The notes under the pieces: generated by a model
Seen by the model: the letters and a program-made list of their open reading frames with translations, nothing else
Told to the model about the DNA's origin: nothing
The model's database searches: none
Assembly (NCBI RefSeq): GCF_001659605.2
Contig: NC_035168.2
Span: 6,008,058-6,072,057 of the forward strand
Direction of reading: 5' to 3'
DNA: 64,000 nt
Source: Manihot esculenta
Taxonomy: Eukaryota > Streptophyta > Magnoliopsida > Malpighiales > Euphorbiaceae
Made by a program: the position numbers and the translations under genes
Shown here: piece after piece, positions 23,214 to 36,141 of the stretch
Layout: each line of letters starts with the position of its first letter
How positions within the stretch are numbered: the stretch's first letter is position 1

Positions 23214-24300
23214 GAATTTTTTCTGCAAAATAAGAGTTTGCACAGAGTGTATATAATAAGGATGCTCATTGTCAATTCAATAATATTCATCAATAAATAA
23301 TATGTTGCACATGTCACTTAGTTTCATATTTTAGATGAATGTAAATATTAGCTCTAACTAATAATATTAACTCATATAATTTAGAGATTCAATAAATAAT
23401 ATTTTGCATGTGTAAATTTCTCCAAGATTTTTCAATCTATAAAATACATGATCTTTTTCTTAGGAATGTCTGTACTAATATTTTAATGTTATGTAAGCAA
23501 TTATCAAGATATTTAACCTCAGAGAAGTATACTTTAATTAAATTTAGCATTATTATTTACATACAAAGCATATCTCTTAATAATCTATAAAATCTTTTGT
23601 ATTCAATAATAATTAATAAAAAACAATTGCCAGTAACTAAAGGCAGTCTTGATATTCTAAAGCAAAATAATAAGCATACACAGCAAGAGGCAATTTTGAA
23701 CAGTTTGAGTCTTTTCACCTGAGCTCTTCCGCCGATCTATTTTTCATCATTTGTTGTGCAGTCCGACCTCGCCTATTTGTTGTCTAGTCAGAGAGATGTC
23801 CAATCTATCCAACTTGCTTCATTTTTTCTCGCAGATCCTTCTTTTTTTGTATTTTATTTTATTTTTTATTTATTAATTTTCGCTCTAATTTACTAACTTG
23901 GGACTCTATAGCCGACCTGCCCATTTAACCTTTACAACATATATACAGCCGACCTCACAATTTCAACAAATATATACATCACTTATTTTATTTATTTTTT
24001 TTCCTATAGAAAATATTAAAATTTTATACTCATAGATAAGTATTTCGATCTGAAATTTCACTTCACCAGGTTTCAAAGAAAAAGTTAGTAGTAATAAAAT
24101 TCAATAAATATTAAAATAAACTATCTGAAAGACTATCAAAATATTCTTGAACATAATGAATCTTTTTTTTAGCTGGGTTATTGTAAACCTCCAGCTTCCT
24201 TTTTGTATAAACTTTTATACTTTTATGTGGATCTCAATGGGTGAATTTAGGAACTTTAAAGATAGTAAAAATCTCTTTTGTTCACACAGACGGCGCCATT
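23214..24300. other. Interior of the LARD-like element, non-coding
   Basis: AT-rich sequence with a few CCGACCT-containing patches near 23720-23960. No gag domain is visible on either strand. Confidence 0.5.
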
Positions 24301-25519
24301 TGATAAATCTGATCTTCCTCTTACTCCATGATATATAGATCTGATTTTCTTCTTGCTCCATCATATGGGTCTCTCAATGTTCGATTTGGTAAAAGGACCT
24401 GCAAAATAAGGAAAAATGGTCAGAGGTCTACCGGGGATGCCCCCGGTGGAGACCCTCCGATGTTCAAGTCAGGTTCATGAACTAGGGTAGTATGGATAGG
24501 CAAGAATTGCAGAGAAAAATAAAGTAAAAAAAAATATGGAGTCGAGGAAGAAGCCGGCCCCATAAGAAGGAAATGGAAGACCCCCTCTCTTTTTACCTGT
24601 CCCTCATGTTCCTGCTATTGTGTTGTCTATCTATGTCACTCAGCCCCTATGTACGGACGTGTCAGACTCCCTTTTCACGTCAGACGGCCATTTAATTCCC
24701 CCGACGCGCATGCGGGCAGGACTGTGAAGTGACTGGACTAGCTCATCTCCCTCACATCACATCACCGGGCTGGGCATCTTCCTGCTGGGTCTGGACTCGC
24801 GGGTAACCCATCCGGCCCGACGTATTTGGGTCGAGGCCTGAGATGCTGAGTTGGTCAACCTAAGAAGGATTTGATAGGTTTTGGGCCATTGTTCTCCTCT
24901 TGAACCCGGTCTCATCCAGAATAGAGGAAGTTCGGTAGTCATCAGAATCAAATACTGCTCACTTCTACCTCTTTATAATCCCATCACAATAATAATTCAT
25001 TGCACTATAATAAATATTTTATCAATTTTTAAGATGTATAATACATTTATTTAGGATATTTTAAAATTATTTATTTATATAAATTTGAATTAAGATATTT
25101 TAAAAATGAAAAATATTTTATTTATTTAAAATATCTTAAAATCATAAAATACTCTTATAATTAAATATTTTTTAAGAAAAACTTTAAAAGTATATTAAAA
25201 GGAAAGTATTAATAAATGTTAAATAAAATACATTTTTATTGATAAATTATAAAATTTTAATTTTAATTTTAATTATATATAATATATTAAGAGACAATTA
25301 TTGATATAAAATAAAATAAATAAATTTTTTTTTTTTTTAAAAACACATAGTGGATGTAGGACAATCCCATCCCACGTCAGAAGAAGGGAAGGGAGGAGGA
25401 GGGGTTCTCCTTTTCCATAAAAAGAAAGCCCTTCTCTCTCCTGACATGTTAGAGATTTATAATATTTATAGATGTGAAAAGAATTTAAAATATTTTAGAT
25501 ATAATAAAAAATATAGTTA

Positions 25520-25700
25520 AATTTATTTTTAAATAATTTTTAAGTTTGAGCTTTTTATCCACGAATTCATTTAATATTTTATGAATTGAAGTCAAGTTTA
25601 TATATAAAGTTTGATTCGAACTCAAATTTTTAAATTTTTTTAATAAATGAATTTAAACTTTATAAATTTTAACTCGGTTCGGTTTGATTATACTATTAAA
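25520..25700. repeat. Degenerate dispersed repeat
   Basis: Alternating AAGTTTGAGC, GATTCGAACTCAAA and AACTCGGTTCGG motifs resemble the dispersed repeat at 32690-33120. Low information content; family not assigned. Confidence 0.3.
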
Positions 25701-25719
25701 AGCCAAATCATATATATAC

Positions 25720-26260
25720 TCTAAAAAAATTAAATAGAAATAAACCTCTTTAGAATATCTTAGAATGGAATTCATAAGTTTTTCTCCAAATTCTATTATT
25801 TCTTTCATTCCAAATTTCCCATGAGATCATATAGTGCATAAAAATATCATCCCTATAATGTCTCTAGCTAGATGAAATAAAGAAAACCCTAAAGGAACTA
25901 ATTAATTTGCACTGAACTGAATTCATGCATTACCAATAGTCTCGTTCAACTGAATACGAGAGATAATATCCACATTCACTAGTAAAAGTAATTCATTAAG
26001 TAATTGAAAATTCAAACTAAGTCCATCCTTACTAATAAGACCTGTCACCTTCGTATTCTCTACCCGAGTTGTCTCTAAGTGAAAATTCTCATCTGAATTC
26101 AATTAGGGATCATTTCAAATATCAATGAGCTGTCCATCACTCATTTGCCATTGAATATACTCTTAAGATCTACAAAAACACTCTTCCAAATTTTTCCTTA
26201 AAGATAACAGAAAATCTGCCTCTTTTTTTCACTTAGAAAAGATAGGTCAAGATACCTCCC
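25720..26260 (-). pseudogene. LINE ORF2 relic (region after RT)
   Basis: Minus-strand reading gives KNLEECFCRS, then QWQMSDGQLIDI-NDP, then ETTRVENTKVTGLIS and, further on, MISWEIWNERNNRIWRK. This is the order of the segment between RT and RNase H in plant L1-type LINEs: a GDG-x-IxIWxDPW block, then a VxDLI block, then an IWxxRN block. Several stops and frameshifts are present. Confidence 0.72.
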
Positions 26261-28194
26261 ATGATTTAAAAAATATGAATGGCTTTATATTTCTACGAGA
26301 ATAATAAATTTTAAAATATTACAATTGTTAATATTGTTAAACAATGTATCGGCTAATCTATATTCATTTTTTGTTTTTCCCTAACAAGCAGGAAAGCAAC
26401 TGAAAGAGTGTAGATTGATGGACATATCCTCAAATCGAATAAAGCGCACGTATTATTATATTTTACATTCTTACACTTTTTTTTTGGGACATTTTGTGAT
26501 TTGAGGATGGATGCTTATCCCAAATAATCCTATGCATGCCGATGCAACGTACGTACTCGTATTTTGATTTGAAAAAATTTCATGGATGGATTATTATTAT
26601 TATTAAATTGAATTATTTGGAAATTCTTGATTTTAAACGGAAAAATTAGGAATTAAAATTTTATATCTCAACAGATTAGTAATTTTTAAAGGAAAAACTA
26701 TCATTTTTTCAGTTTTGTACTTTGCTTTCGATCAACAATAGAATTTAAAACTTCGTTTTTCAATTAAAATTGATAGAAAAATCGCACAATAGATTTCCTG
26801 TTCCTTCAATTTCATTTATTATTATCTCATTCATTCTTTCCTTTTCTTTCATTTCATTTATTCTCATTTTTTATTTCTCTTTTCTCTTTTCTCATCTTCA
26901 TCATCTTTTCCTTATTTTCTCTAATTTCACTCTTTTTTTTTTACTTATTTTTCATTTTCTTCATCAACTTTTCTTATTTTTCAACTTTTTTACATTTTTT
27001 TCATTTTCTTTTTATCACATTCCCTTTCATTATTCTGCATTTTCTTTTCTTTTAAAAAATAAAATATATTAAAAATTTATATATAGAAATATTAATAATT
27101 AAAAAAATTATTTTGTATTAATAATTAAAAATTTTTTATAATAGATATATTATTTTTAATTATTTATATATAGAGCTATTTTAAATTAAATAATATATTT
27201 ATTATAAAATAGTTATAATTATTATTATAAAATAAAATTGATTACTATTTAAAATATGAATTATATATAATAATTAAATTATTTATTTTTAATTTTAATT
27301 TTAAAAATTAATTAAAATTACATTCAAATATAAAACAAAAGAAGTAATATTAATTAAGATATATTCATGAATAATTTTATAGTTTCAACAAAAGATCTCA
27401 AACCTGAACCACACAAATTGGGCATGATGGATGAATCAGATTAGTCGGTTTCGATTTATAGATTAATACCCAAGTAGTCGTTTTCAAACGACATTTAGCC
27501 ATCACTTGGAAAAAAAAAAAAAAAAATTCTTCAATTTGAACCTTTGACCAACGATATATGCATGCTTCGCCGCCCCAGCATCAGCGTCCATCCCACGCTG
27601 CTTATTTTAGAAATTGAATCTAAAATGGAATATGCTTGCTTCTAAAAAAATTTTATTATTTAATTTATTGAATATAAAAAATATATTTCATTAAATTATA
27701 ATAAATTATTTTTTTAAAAAATAAAAATTAAAAATTGATAGTGTAAAATTTAAAATTTAGAGTTATTTAGATACTTTTGTTATCAAATTAAGTCTATAAA
27801 TATAAATTATGATAAATTATATAATTAAGTATATCATATTAATCGAATTGTGATATACATAAGTTGTGCAATTCCTCGGTATTTCAAGTGACGTAATGGC
27901 GAAAAATGAAAACAAACTTTTTGAAGTCAAAATCAGTGGGCAAAATCTTGCCTAGTCTCCGGTGAGGGTTTGATTGAGATTCGAGGAGTTGCCTGATATT
28001 GCTGTTTTCCTTTGAAATGGAAATTGAAATCGGAATTAGAACATAAAATTTTTCAAATTTAAGTTATAGTATAAATTAATTAAATTTATACTAATATAAT
28101 TATTTAATTTTCCCTGCTATAGAATTTTCTGAAAAAAAACAAAGCATTTAAAATAAAATTTCTCCAAAACTTAAAAATTAAGGGAAAAAGGGAG
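26261..28194. other. AT-rich intergenic region without a gene
   Basis: It includes a pyrimidine-rich stretch at 26800-27060 (TTTCATTT/CTTTTC runs), long A/T tracts and an A-run near 27510-27525. No gene could be supported. Confidence 0.65.
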
Positions 28195-28367
28195 AGAGAG
28201 AACTGCAAATTCCTTAGACAACTATAGTTGATAAGTATATAACAAACAAATGAACAAAGATACAAACGAAACATTTATATATATAAAGATTTGATAGATT
28301 TTGTATAAGCTCGCCTATGGATCGATCTTTCTTTCTCCTCTCTGCTTCTTGCTTCTGCCATGGATGA

Positions 28368-28592
28368 TCAAGTACTTCTGCTTTTGTTAATAGCAGCAGA
28401 AGCCTTATTGGTGTGATTGTTGGTTGAAAGAACAAGGCTTAAGCTTGTGGAATGTTGGCGATCGTCGGAGGTGTCTCGCTTCTGAATCTGCAGAGGAAGA
28501 CCTGATTTCTGGGCTGTATCTACACGAACTGATTGCGGACGTGGGTAGAAGAAATCAGTTGGGAAAAAGTAGTATTGTTGAAGACCAGCCAT
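28368..28592 (-). CDS. 74-residue protein of unknown function, copy 1
   Basis: The start was set at the ATG of MAGLQQYYFFPTDFFYPRP, which is shared with the copy at 38424-38648; an upstream ATG in the same frame lies in a CT-repeat 5' UTR and is not conserved. The protein has an aromatic, Tyr/Phe-rich N-terminus and a polar C-terminus rich in Ser, Asn and Lys, with SLSLVLS in the middle. There is no signal peptide or membrane segment. Both copies are exactly 225 bp including the stop, without indels, and most differences are single substitutions, which argues for a real gene. The TATA box lies about 150 bp upstream (28741-28747). The family is not recognised. Confidence 0.6.
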   Translation of the reverse strand: MAGLQQYYFFPTDFFYPRPQSVRVDTAQKSGLPLQIQKRDTSDDRQHSTSLSLVLSTNNHTNKASAAINKSRST

Positions 28593-28740
28593 GGATTCTC
28601 TCTCTCTCTCTCTGTGCAGCTGAATATCAAGATTCAAGAAACTTAGTTTCAAGAACAAGAACTAAAGGAAGAGAGCTGCGCTTGGAGGAAAAGGAAAGTG
28701 AGGGAGGATTCTTGATTGGAAGATAGTGGCTTCCTACTCT

Positions 28741-28747
28741 TTATATA
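28741..28747 (-). promoter_or_regulatory. TATA box of the small-protein gene, copy 1
   Basis: TATATAA on the minus strand, about 150 bp upstream of the ATG. It is conserved in position and flanks in copy 2. Confidence 0.6.
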
Positions 28748-28900
28748 GAGAAGGGGGAAGAGACGGCTTTTATGACTAAAACCAATTTGTTTATAAAAAT
28801 ATTAATTAATTTTTACAGTAACTTGGAATTTCAATCTATTTTCTATTTGTTTATTTGTTTCTCGATTCCTTGGTGGAGATTTTATTCTCAAGAATATTCT

Positions 28901-31900
28901 TTTTTATTTTTAATTTTTTTAAAAATATTTACTATATTTAGCGCATTTGTAGCAGAAACTAATCAATATTTTAATTTTAAAAGATATATTTTTATAGTTT
29001 TATAATTTTTATTTTTTTAATTATTTTAAAATTATTATCTCACTTTTTTATTATAATAATATATAAATTAATTATTATAATGCTATTTAATTTTTAAGAT
29101 ATTTTTTAATACATCTTTTAATATTTAATAAAATTTAATATTTAAAATTATTCAAATATTATTTTTTAATATGTATAAAAAATAAAATAATTATAAATTA
29201 TAAATCGGATGGCGTATTAAAATATCTTTTAATATTTTAAACAATATATCTCATTTATTTTGTAATCTTTATCTATATTATTTTTTATATGTATTAAAAA
29301 ATATAATTTTTTATTAATTTTTTAGTTATATACTATTAAAAAAATATTTTAAAGAATTTTATAAAAATAAATAAGATTATAATAATTAATTTGTATGTTA
29401 TAATAGTATGAAAAAATAAATAATAATTTTAAAATAATAAAATAAAAGAAAAATAAAAATTATAAAATAAAAAAAATTAATTAGTTATTTTATTAATTTT
29501 ATTTATTAAGTGTTTTACTTCGTCCTATAATATTTATCCATTATTTTTTTATATATATTTTTATTAAGATCTATTAGTTTCAAAAATTTTCACATTTATA
29601 ATTTAAATTTTTAATTTTAGATTAAAAGGTTTCAATTTTTAAATTTATGATAATGATAACAATTTTTTAAATTAATTTTAGTGAAATTTAAATTAATTTA
29701 TCCAATTTATTATATATTATTTTTATTACATAAATAATTTAATTAATTAAAATTAAACTTTAATTAAGATTTTACTCTTAATTATATAAAATTCTTAAAT
29801 TATATAATTGATATATTTCATTCGCTTGTACTTAAATAAAAATTTTTATTAAAAATTTTAGGTAATTAGAATTTAAGATCTTAATAAAAATTTAATTTAA
29901 ATTAATGAAATTATTTACATAATAAAAATAATGACACAACAAATAAATTAATTTAAATATGATCAAAATTAATTTAAAAAATTACTATAATTACAACACA
30001 TTTAAAAGTTAAGATTTTTTAATTTAAAATTAAAAATTTAAATTATAAGTATGACAACTTATAAAACTGAAAACTTTTTAACCAATAAACCTTTTATTAA
30101 TTTTTTAATTATATTTATTTTAAATAAATTAAAATTTATTAAATATTAATAGATATTTTGAGATATTTTTATAAATAAAATAAAATTAAATATAATTATA
30201 ATATTCAATTTATATATTATTATAGTGTTAAAAAATAAATAAAAATTATGGAATGGAAGTGATATAAAATGTAAAAATTTATTAATTTATTTTTTAATTT
30301 TATAAAAATATTTATTATTTAATTTTTTATATTAAAAATATTTTAAATTTTTATATAATATTTAATAATTAAAATTAACCTAAAAAAATTAATTAATAAA
30401 TTTTTTAAAATTTGAAGCTGGAGTAAGCTGGAGCAATTAACCAGTGTGTACCAAGATTTTTAAGAAAATCATTTTCATATTTTATGATATTTAGGTATTT
30501 AGAAAAATTATTAATGAAAAATATTTTTTATATTAAAAAAATTAAGCAAATGATTTTCCATATTCAAAGCAGGAGCATTTTTTGCACTTTGATATTGTTA
30601 TTAACGCATTATTTGGAATTATTAATTTTAAAAGAATTTTAAAAAATATTTTTTTTAATTTTTTTATTTGGAAAAATTATTTGTATAAGAATTCATTTTA
30701 AATATTTTTTTTTAAATTTTTTTGTTTGACAAAACTATTTGTGTAAGAATTCATTCGCTTGAATTCTTATAAGAATTCGCTTGAATTGTTATAAGAATTG
30801 ATTTTGAATTAGAAGTAAATATTTTTAAAATTGTTAAAATTTTATAAAAAATAATTTCATTTAAAATTATTTGAATCAAAATTACTTAATTAAATTTGAG
30901 GAATTTTTTTTTATCTTTTTTAATTTTAAATTTATTTTTTATTTTTTTAATTAAGAATATCTCTTTGAAAAATTAATTTAATTTAATATTAAACTATTAA
31001 TATTTAATGAATTTATTAATATTAATAAATTTTTTATATTATTTTTTAATTTAAAATTATATTTAAACTGATTTTAAATAAATAAATTTTTAAAAATTAA
31101 AATAAAATTTAATTTTATTAATAGAATTCAGATTTAAAAAAAAAAAAAAAACATACCAAGGACTATCAGATTTTCTATATCTAAATTTATTAACAAACTT
31201 TACTTTTTAACATTGCATTTAAACAAAAGAAAATAAATAGTTTTCTTGAAAAATGTTTGCTATATTTTTTAACATATAAATTATTATTTGCAAACTAGAC
31301 AAATATATATATATTTTCAATAAATTCATTAATTATATTTTGTAAGTAACTTCTATAAAATATATTTTATTATTCCTCCACTTGATATGATTTATAAAAA
31401 AATCGAATTAATTCTTATAAAATTATATATTATTTTATTTATTTTAAAAATTAAAATTTTATAAATTAAAAAAATAATATATTTTAAACAAAAAAATTTG
31501 ATAAAAAAATTAAATTTTTGCGAAATATTCACTTCTGCAATCAATTATATATAAATCTTAATAAAGACTTTAAAATATAAAAAATGATTTTTTAAAAATA
31601 AATTATTTTTTAAAAATAATTTATTTTTTAAATTAAAAAAAATATTTTCTATTAATTAAATTTTTTTAAATATTTAAATTATAAAAAATTAAAAAAATAT
31701 TTTTTATAAAATAAATGTAGCTTAAGAGGCTCAACATAAAATGAAAAGTTTTTTATACTATTTTAAACAAGAAAAACTAAATTACTCTAAAAATTAATTC
31801 AAACATAAATATCATCCTAAACTAATATAAAAATTTGACATTAGTGGTCTCAGATTATTTATATTTTATTTTGTATTTATTTACGAAAAATTATTTATCT

Positions 31901-32689
31901 TAAAAGTATTTTCTTTAAAAATTATTTTTTAATAAGATAATTTATTTTTTATTGTTAATTTTAAAAGTAAAATATATTAACAAATTTATATATATAAGTC
32001 TTAATATAAAATTATCAAAATATGAAAAATAACTTCTTATTTTTAAAGAAAAATATTTACTTTTAAATGACTTAATTTTTTCTTTTATTAAAAAAAATTT
32101 TATCTTAACTAAATTTTTTGGAGTGCTCCAAAAACTAAGAAATATGTAAAATATTTTTTATTTTAAATGAAATAAATGGTGTTTTAAAAAGAGCTAAAAA
32201 AAAAATACTAAACATCTCAAATTCCAAAAGACATAGACTTAAAGAATTTGGTTTCAATTATTCGAAATAAATTTATAATTTAGACTCTGTTTATTTATGG
32301 AAAATAAATTATATTTAAAAAATATTTAAAATAACTTATTTTTTTAATTTTAATTTAAAAAATAAAATTATTAATAAATTTATATATATAGATGTTTTAA
32401 TAAATTCAAAATATAGAAAATGAGTTTTGAAAGCCATTTTCCTTAAAATGATTTTTTTTATCAAGAAAATATTTTTTAAAGAGAAAGTCATTTTTTTAAA
32501 ATATTTTTTTTAATTAAGAAAATATTTTCTATTAATTAAATTTTTTAGTACTACAAATACCAGATACAGAGTCTTAAATTTTAAATGAAATGTTAACACC
32601 TCAAAGTGCTAATTAAAATAAAATATTTTCCTCATGGTACTAGTTTCTGAGTTAACTTGGGTTTCTCTCTCCAAATTATAAAGGGTAAA
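28901..32689. other. Extremely AT-rich desert
   Basis: Almost entirely A/T with long homopolymer and AT dinucleotide runs. No coding frame, RNA gene or recognisable repeat boundary could be supported. Confidence 0.7.
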
Positions 32690-33120
32690 TGAATCAAACT
32701 ATTCATGAGTTATTTGAGATTTCGATCGATAAAAATTCGATCGAGTTCAACTTGGTTTCTAAATGGCTAAACTCGAGCTTGGTTTTTAAACTCATTTAGT
32801 AAACGAGTCAAACTTTAACTCTGAAGTATTTGTCTTGTTAAAACTTATGAGTTTGACTAGTTTTCGAGTTCATGAGTAGATTTATGAATAGTTTTATTAA
32901 GTAATCTCTTTAAGCAGATTAAGATTAATATCATATGAGAAATAAGGTCAACCCTTGCATAAATGTCATGAACCAAACTTAAGTTTTCTATAATTAAATT
33001 ATGCATATTTTAGTTACACTCTTAGAATTTACAAATATTCAGATTGTTAAACAAACTAAACATAAACTTATTAATAATCGACTCGAGTTCGAAATGAGAA
33101 AAATTCAAGTTTAACTTGAC
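32690..33120. repeat. Dispersed repeat with CTCGAGTT / AAACGAGT motifs
   Basis: Repeated short motifs (CATGAGTTAT, AAACGAGTCAAAC, CGACTCGAGTTCG) in both orientations give an imperfect fold-back character. Its right end lies close to the LTR starting at 33143. No terminal duplication established. Confidence 0.4.
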
Positions 33121-33142
33121 CTTAAAAAAAATTTAATGAATC

Positions 33143-33640
33143 CGATATAACACAATAATTGCCTATAGTAGGCCATGCACTGGCACTCGAAGATAAGGTC
33201 ACGTAGTAAGAGTCTGATCAAATGATACCGATCCCACTGAGGGAAAAGAAGACTCGCACGCTTCAAGTCTCCGTCAAGATTCGCCCTCTCAACCTATAGG
33301 GTGAGGCTCCATGGGAAGTTACCGTTAAAGGATATTATATCTTAGATCTTCATTAAGTCTACAATAATGGGATTCTCTACCAATTAGTCAGTACCAACCA
33401 AATTTTTAGGAGATACGATAATTAACTCCATTCTCTTATAATATAAAAGCTAATGATCGCAAAAAATAAGGGACACATTCTTACACAACTATTCTTGAGT
33501 TTTAAACAATTCCTTACAGTCGTCATTTTCTTCAGTTTACTGACTTGAGCGTCAGAGTGACTACCATAGACTCTAACCACCTCACATTCTCTTTCTTGTA
33601 GAGTGGCCAATAGCAGCATAGCTTCATTTCAGCCACATCA
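33143..33640 (+). repeat. 5' LTR of the gag-only element (498 bp)
   Basis: Starts CGATATAAC (ancestral TGATATAAC judging from the 3' copy) and ends CCACATCA. It is colinear with the 3' LTR but with many substitutions and small indels, so the insertion is old. Confidence 0.82.
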
Positions 33641-33769
33641 TTTGGTTCCGCTATCAAAAAATCCATTGAATTATCTTTATTTGGATTAAAACCGTTCTCT
33701 TATTCTCTTTCTCTTAAAAATAAATCTTTCTTTTCTCAAAATAACTGATAATTCACGAGTTGTTGCTAA

Positions 33770-34735
33770 GACTACTGCCAATAAGAGCATAATGATTTCC
33801 TCCACTTCTAGTAATGGACAAAATAGCCCATCGATAGTCAATGAGGTTGATTTGAGCAACCTAAATGATGAGTAGATGCTTCAATACATAAAAAAACTAT
33901 AGGCCGCTCTCAGCAGTATAAAGCTCGCGAGGAGGTCTCCTTCATGGCTCCCAGGATAAGGGAGGAAGCGCATTGAAGGACTTAGACAGAGGTAATCCGA
34001 ACGCAGTCAAAGAGGAAGGCAAAGCTAGAGGAAGAGGAGTCGTCAGACGACACTCCAAAGGATATTGACTGGAAGCTGATACAGGCTGCACAAAGGTATT
34101 AGAAAGAGCAGGAGGAGAATTATGGGCTGGACGATGTCTCGCCCCTTTCAGAAGAAATCTTGGCAAAGGTATTTCGCGCTAAGTTTAAACTTCCAAGTTT
34201 AGACAAATACGATAGAACAACAGATCTCAAAAGTCACCTAGCTATCTTTAAAACAATGTTGCAACTTCAGGATGTCAATGATTTCGTATTGTGTTGAGTG
34301 TTTTTATTAATACTCACAGGCTTGGCTCAGAAATGGTACCAATATCTGAGTCCAGATTCAATTCAAAATTTTATACAATTTGTTATGTTATTTAAATCTA
34401 TATTTATTACTTATATACCTACTAAAAAGCTCTCATCTGGCTTGCTAAAGATTTATCAAGAAGAGAGAAAGTCTTTAAGAAGCTTTATCTCACGGTTTAA
34501 TGTAGAAGCAATACAGATGGAAGAATGAAATCATGAGATAGCATGTGAAGCATTAAAAAAAGGAACGCGTAACTCCAAGTTCATGGATTCTCTAATAAAG
34601 AACCCAGCTGCTATGTACCGACAGCTAATGGGCAAAGTCTAGAAGTACATAAGACTAGATGACGAAGTTCAAGTATTGAGAGAGGACAAAAGGACGAGTC
34701 AAAAGCAAAATCAAGAACTAGAGAGGCGAGGATAG
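33770..34735 (+). pseudogene. Retrotransposon gag, multiply broken
   Basis: The frame reads KFKLPSLDKYDRTTDLKSHL, then LTGLAQKWYQYLSPDSI, then EERKSLRSFISRFN. These are the landmarks of the retrotransposon gag domain of Tat/Athila-type Ty3/gypsy elements. In-frame stops occur near 34104, 34296, 34527 and 34640. No zinc knuckle or protease follows. Confidence 0.78.
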
Positions 34736-34739
34736 GAAG

Positions 34740-35390
34740 GAGACAAGAAAAGGCCACAAGGCAGGTTCCGCCAGGCCACAATCTAGGTGTTAGTCCTACT
34801 AAACAAGGCATCTTATTCCAGGCCACAAGGCAGATTTCGCCAGACCACAATCCGAGTATTAGTCCCGCTAAACAAGGCATCTTATTCCAGGCCATAAGAC
34901 AGATTTCGCCAAACCATAATCTGAGTATTAGTCCCGCTAAACAAGGCATCTTATGCCAAGCCACAAGGCAAATTTCGGTAGACCAATTCTGCTGTTAGTC
35001 CCGCTAAATAAGGCATCTTATGCCAAGCCACAAAATGGGTTCTGCCACGCCATAATTCAGGTGTAAGTTTCGGTAAACAATGCATCTTATGCCAAGCCAC
35101 AAGGCAGATTTCGTCAGGCCACAATCTAGGTGTTAGTCCTGCTCAATGAGAAATTTTATACCCAGGCCACAAGGCGAGTATCCGCCAGGCCACATGACCG
35201 GATGTTAGTCCATTTTACAAAGTTTCCAAGGCATTCTTATACCTAGGCCACAAGACGGGTTCTACCAAGTCATAGTTCTGGTGTTAATCCCGCTAAACAA
35301 GGCATTTTATATCAAGCCACAAAGTGGATATCTGCCAGGCCACATGACCAGATGATTAGTCCCGTTAACTAAAGCAAATTTCTACAAAAA
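34740..35390 (+). repeat. Tandem repeats of about 70-80 bp (CCACAAGGC array)
   Basis: Units contain GCCACAAGGC, a CAGGCCACA block, GTTAGTCC and CTAAACAAGGCATCTTA. At least six clear copies start near 34745, 34821, 34892, 34963, 35027 and 35095, then more degenerate ones. Confidence 0.85.
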
Positions 35391-35800
35391 AGCGCCATAA
35401 GGTGGGTAACTGCTAGGTGAGTCTTCGAGCGTTAGTTTCAAAAGACAAACAAATTTTTTTTTCAAAAAGCGCCACAAGGCGAGTAACTGCTAAGCAAGTC
35501 TTCCGGTATTAATCCCAAAAGACAAAGGCAAGTTTTCCGCCGAAAAGTGCCACAAAGCGGGTAACCGCTAGGCGAGTTTTTTGAGCGTTAGTCCCAAAAG
35601 ACAAAGGCAAGTTTTTCTACCGAAAAGCGCCACAAGGCAAGTAACCAATAGGCGAGTCTTCGAACGTTAGTCCCAAAAGAAAAAGGCAAAGTTTTCTGCC
35701 GAAAAGCGCCACAAGGCAGATAATCGCTAGGCGAGTCTTCGAGCGTTAGTCCCAAAAGACAGAGACATGTTTTCCACAAAAAATCGTCACAAGATGAGTA
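35391..35800 (+). repeat. Second tandem array, about 73-bp units
   Basis: Five units share AAAGCGCCACAAGGC, CGCTAGGCGAGTCTTC and GTTAGTCCCAAAAGACAAAGGC. It is a diverged relative of the adjoining array; CCACAAGGC and GTTAGTCC are common to both. Confidence 0.85.
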
Positions 35801-36141
35801 TTTGCTAGGTCACATGACCGGATGTTAGTCCCGCTTCAAGTTTCTAAGGCATTTTATACCAAGGCCGTAAAGCGGATATCTGCCAGGCCACATGACTGAG
35901 TGTTAGTCCCATTTTGCAAAAAGTCTCTAAGTCATTTCACGACCAAGACAATAGGAGGGTATCCGCCAAACTAACGACCGAGTTTAAGCCTGATTAATAA
36001 AATCCTCAAGTTGTTACCGTGACTGGATGTTAAGAGCAGGCAAAGTGATGCGACTGTGGAAGGACAATCTAAACAAGTCATGTGCCCCAATATAATTGTC
36101 ACCTTTGAATATGAAAAATTGAAAACCAGCGGAGAGACTTC

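Larger units (their letters stand above)
19926..24962 (-). mobile_element. LARD-like non-coding LTR retroelement on the minus strand
   Basis: Two direct repeats frame the interval: 19926-20189 matches 24301-24546 closely (shared GGGGATGCCCCCGGTGGAG block). Next to the right repeat, the minus strand reads GGCGCCGTCTGTG, which resembles the LTR/internal junction seen in Tat-lineage Ty3/gypsy elements. That makes the right repeat the 5' LTR, possibly extending to about 24962 where TGAGCAG could be its start. No gag or pol is visible; the interior is a non-coding, GAGCTC-rich region with a tandem array. The left repeat diverges after 20189, so its outer extent is unclear. No target-site duplication was confirmed. 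Confidence 0.55.
28195..28900. repeat. Duplicated segment, copy 1 (partner 38232-38945)
   Basis: The two segments align through the 3' flank, the 74-codon frame, the 5' UTR and TATA box, and about 130 bp further upstream to TGGTGGAGATTTT. They are in the same orientation about 10 kb apart. Copy 2 has a roughly 40-bp insertion just downstream of the stop codon. Confidence 0.85.

Noticed and set aside
22215..23300. Chain of 60-152-codon frames on the plus strand with a repeated peptide
   Set aside because: They are created by the 160-bp tandem array; the frame changes from unit to unit because 160 is not a multiple of three, and there is no start context.
26770..27072. 100-codon frame of Phe/Ser/Ile
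   Set aside because: It is a pyrimidine-rich low-complexity stretch; composition alone explains it. The same holds for 37942-38157.
28424..28726. 100-codon plus-strand frame over the small-protein gene copy 1
   Set aside because: It is not kept in copy 2, whereas the minus-strand 74-codon frame is conserved exactly in length in both copies.
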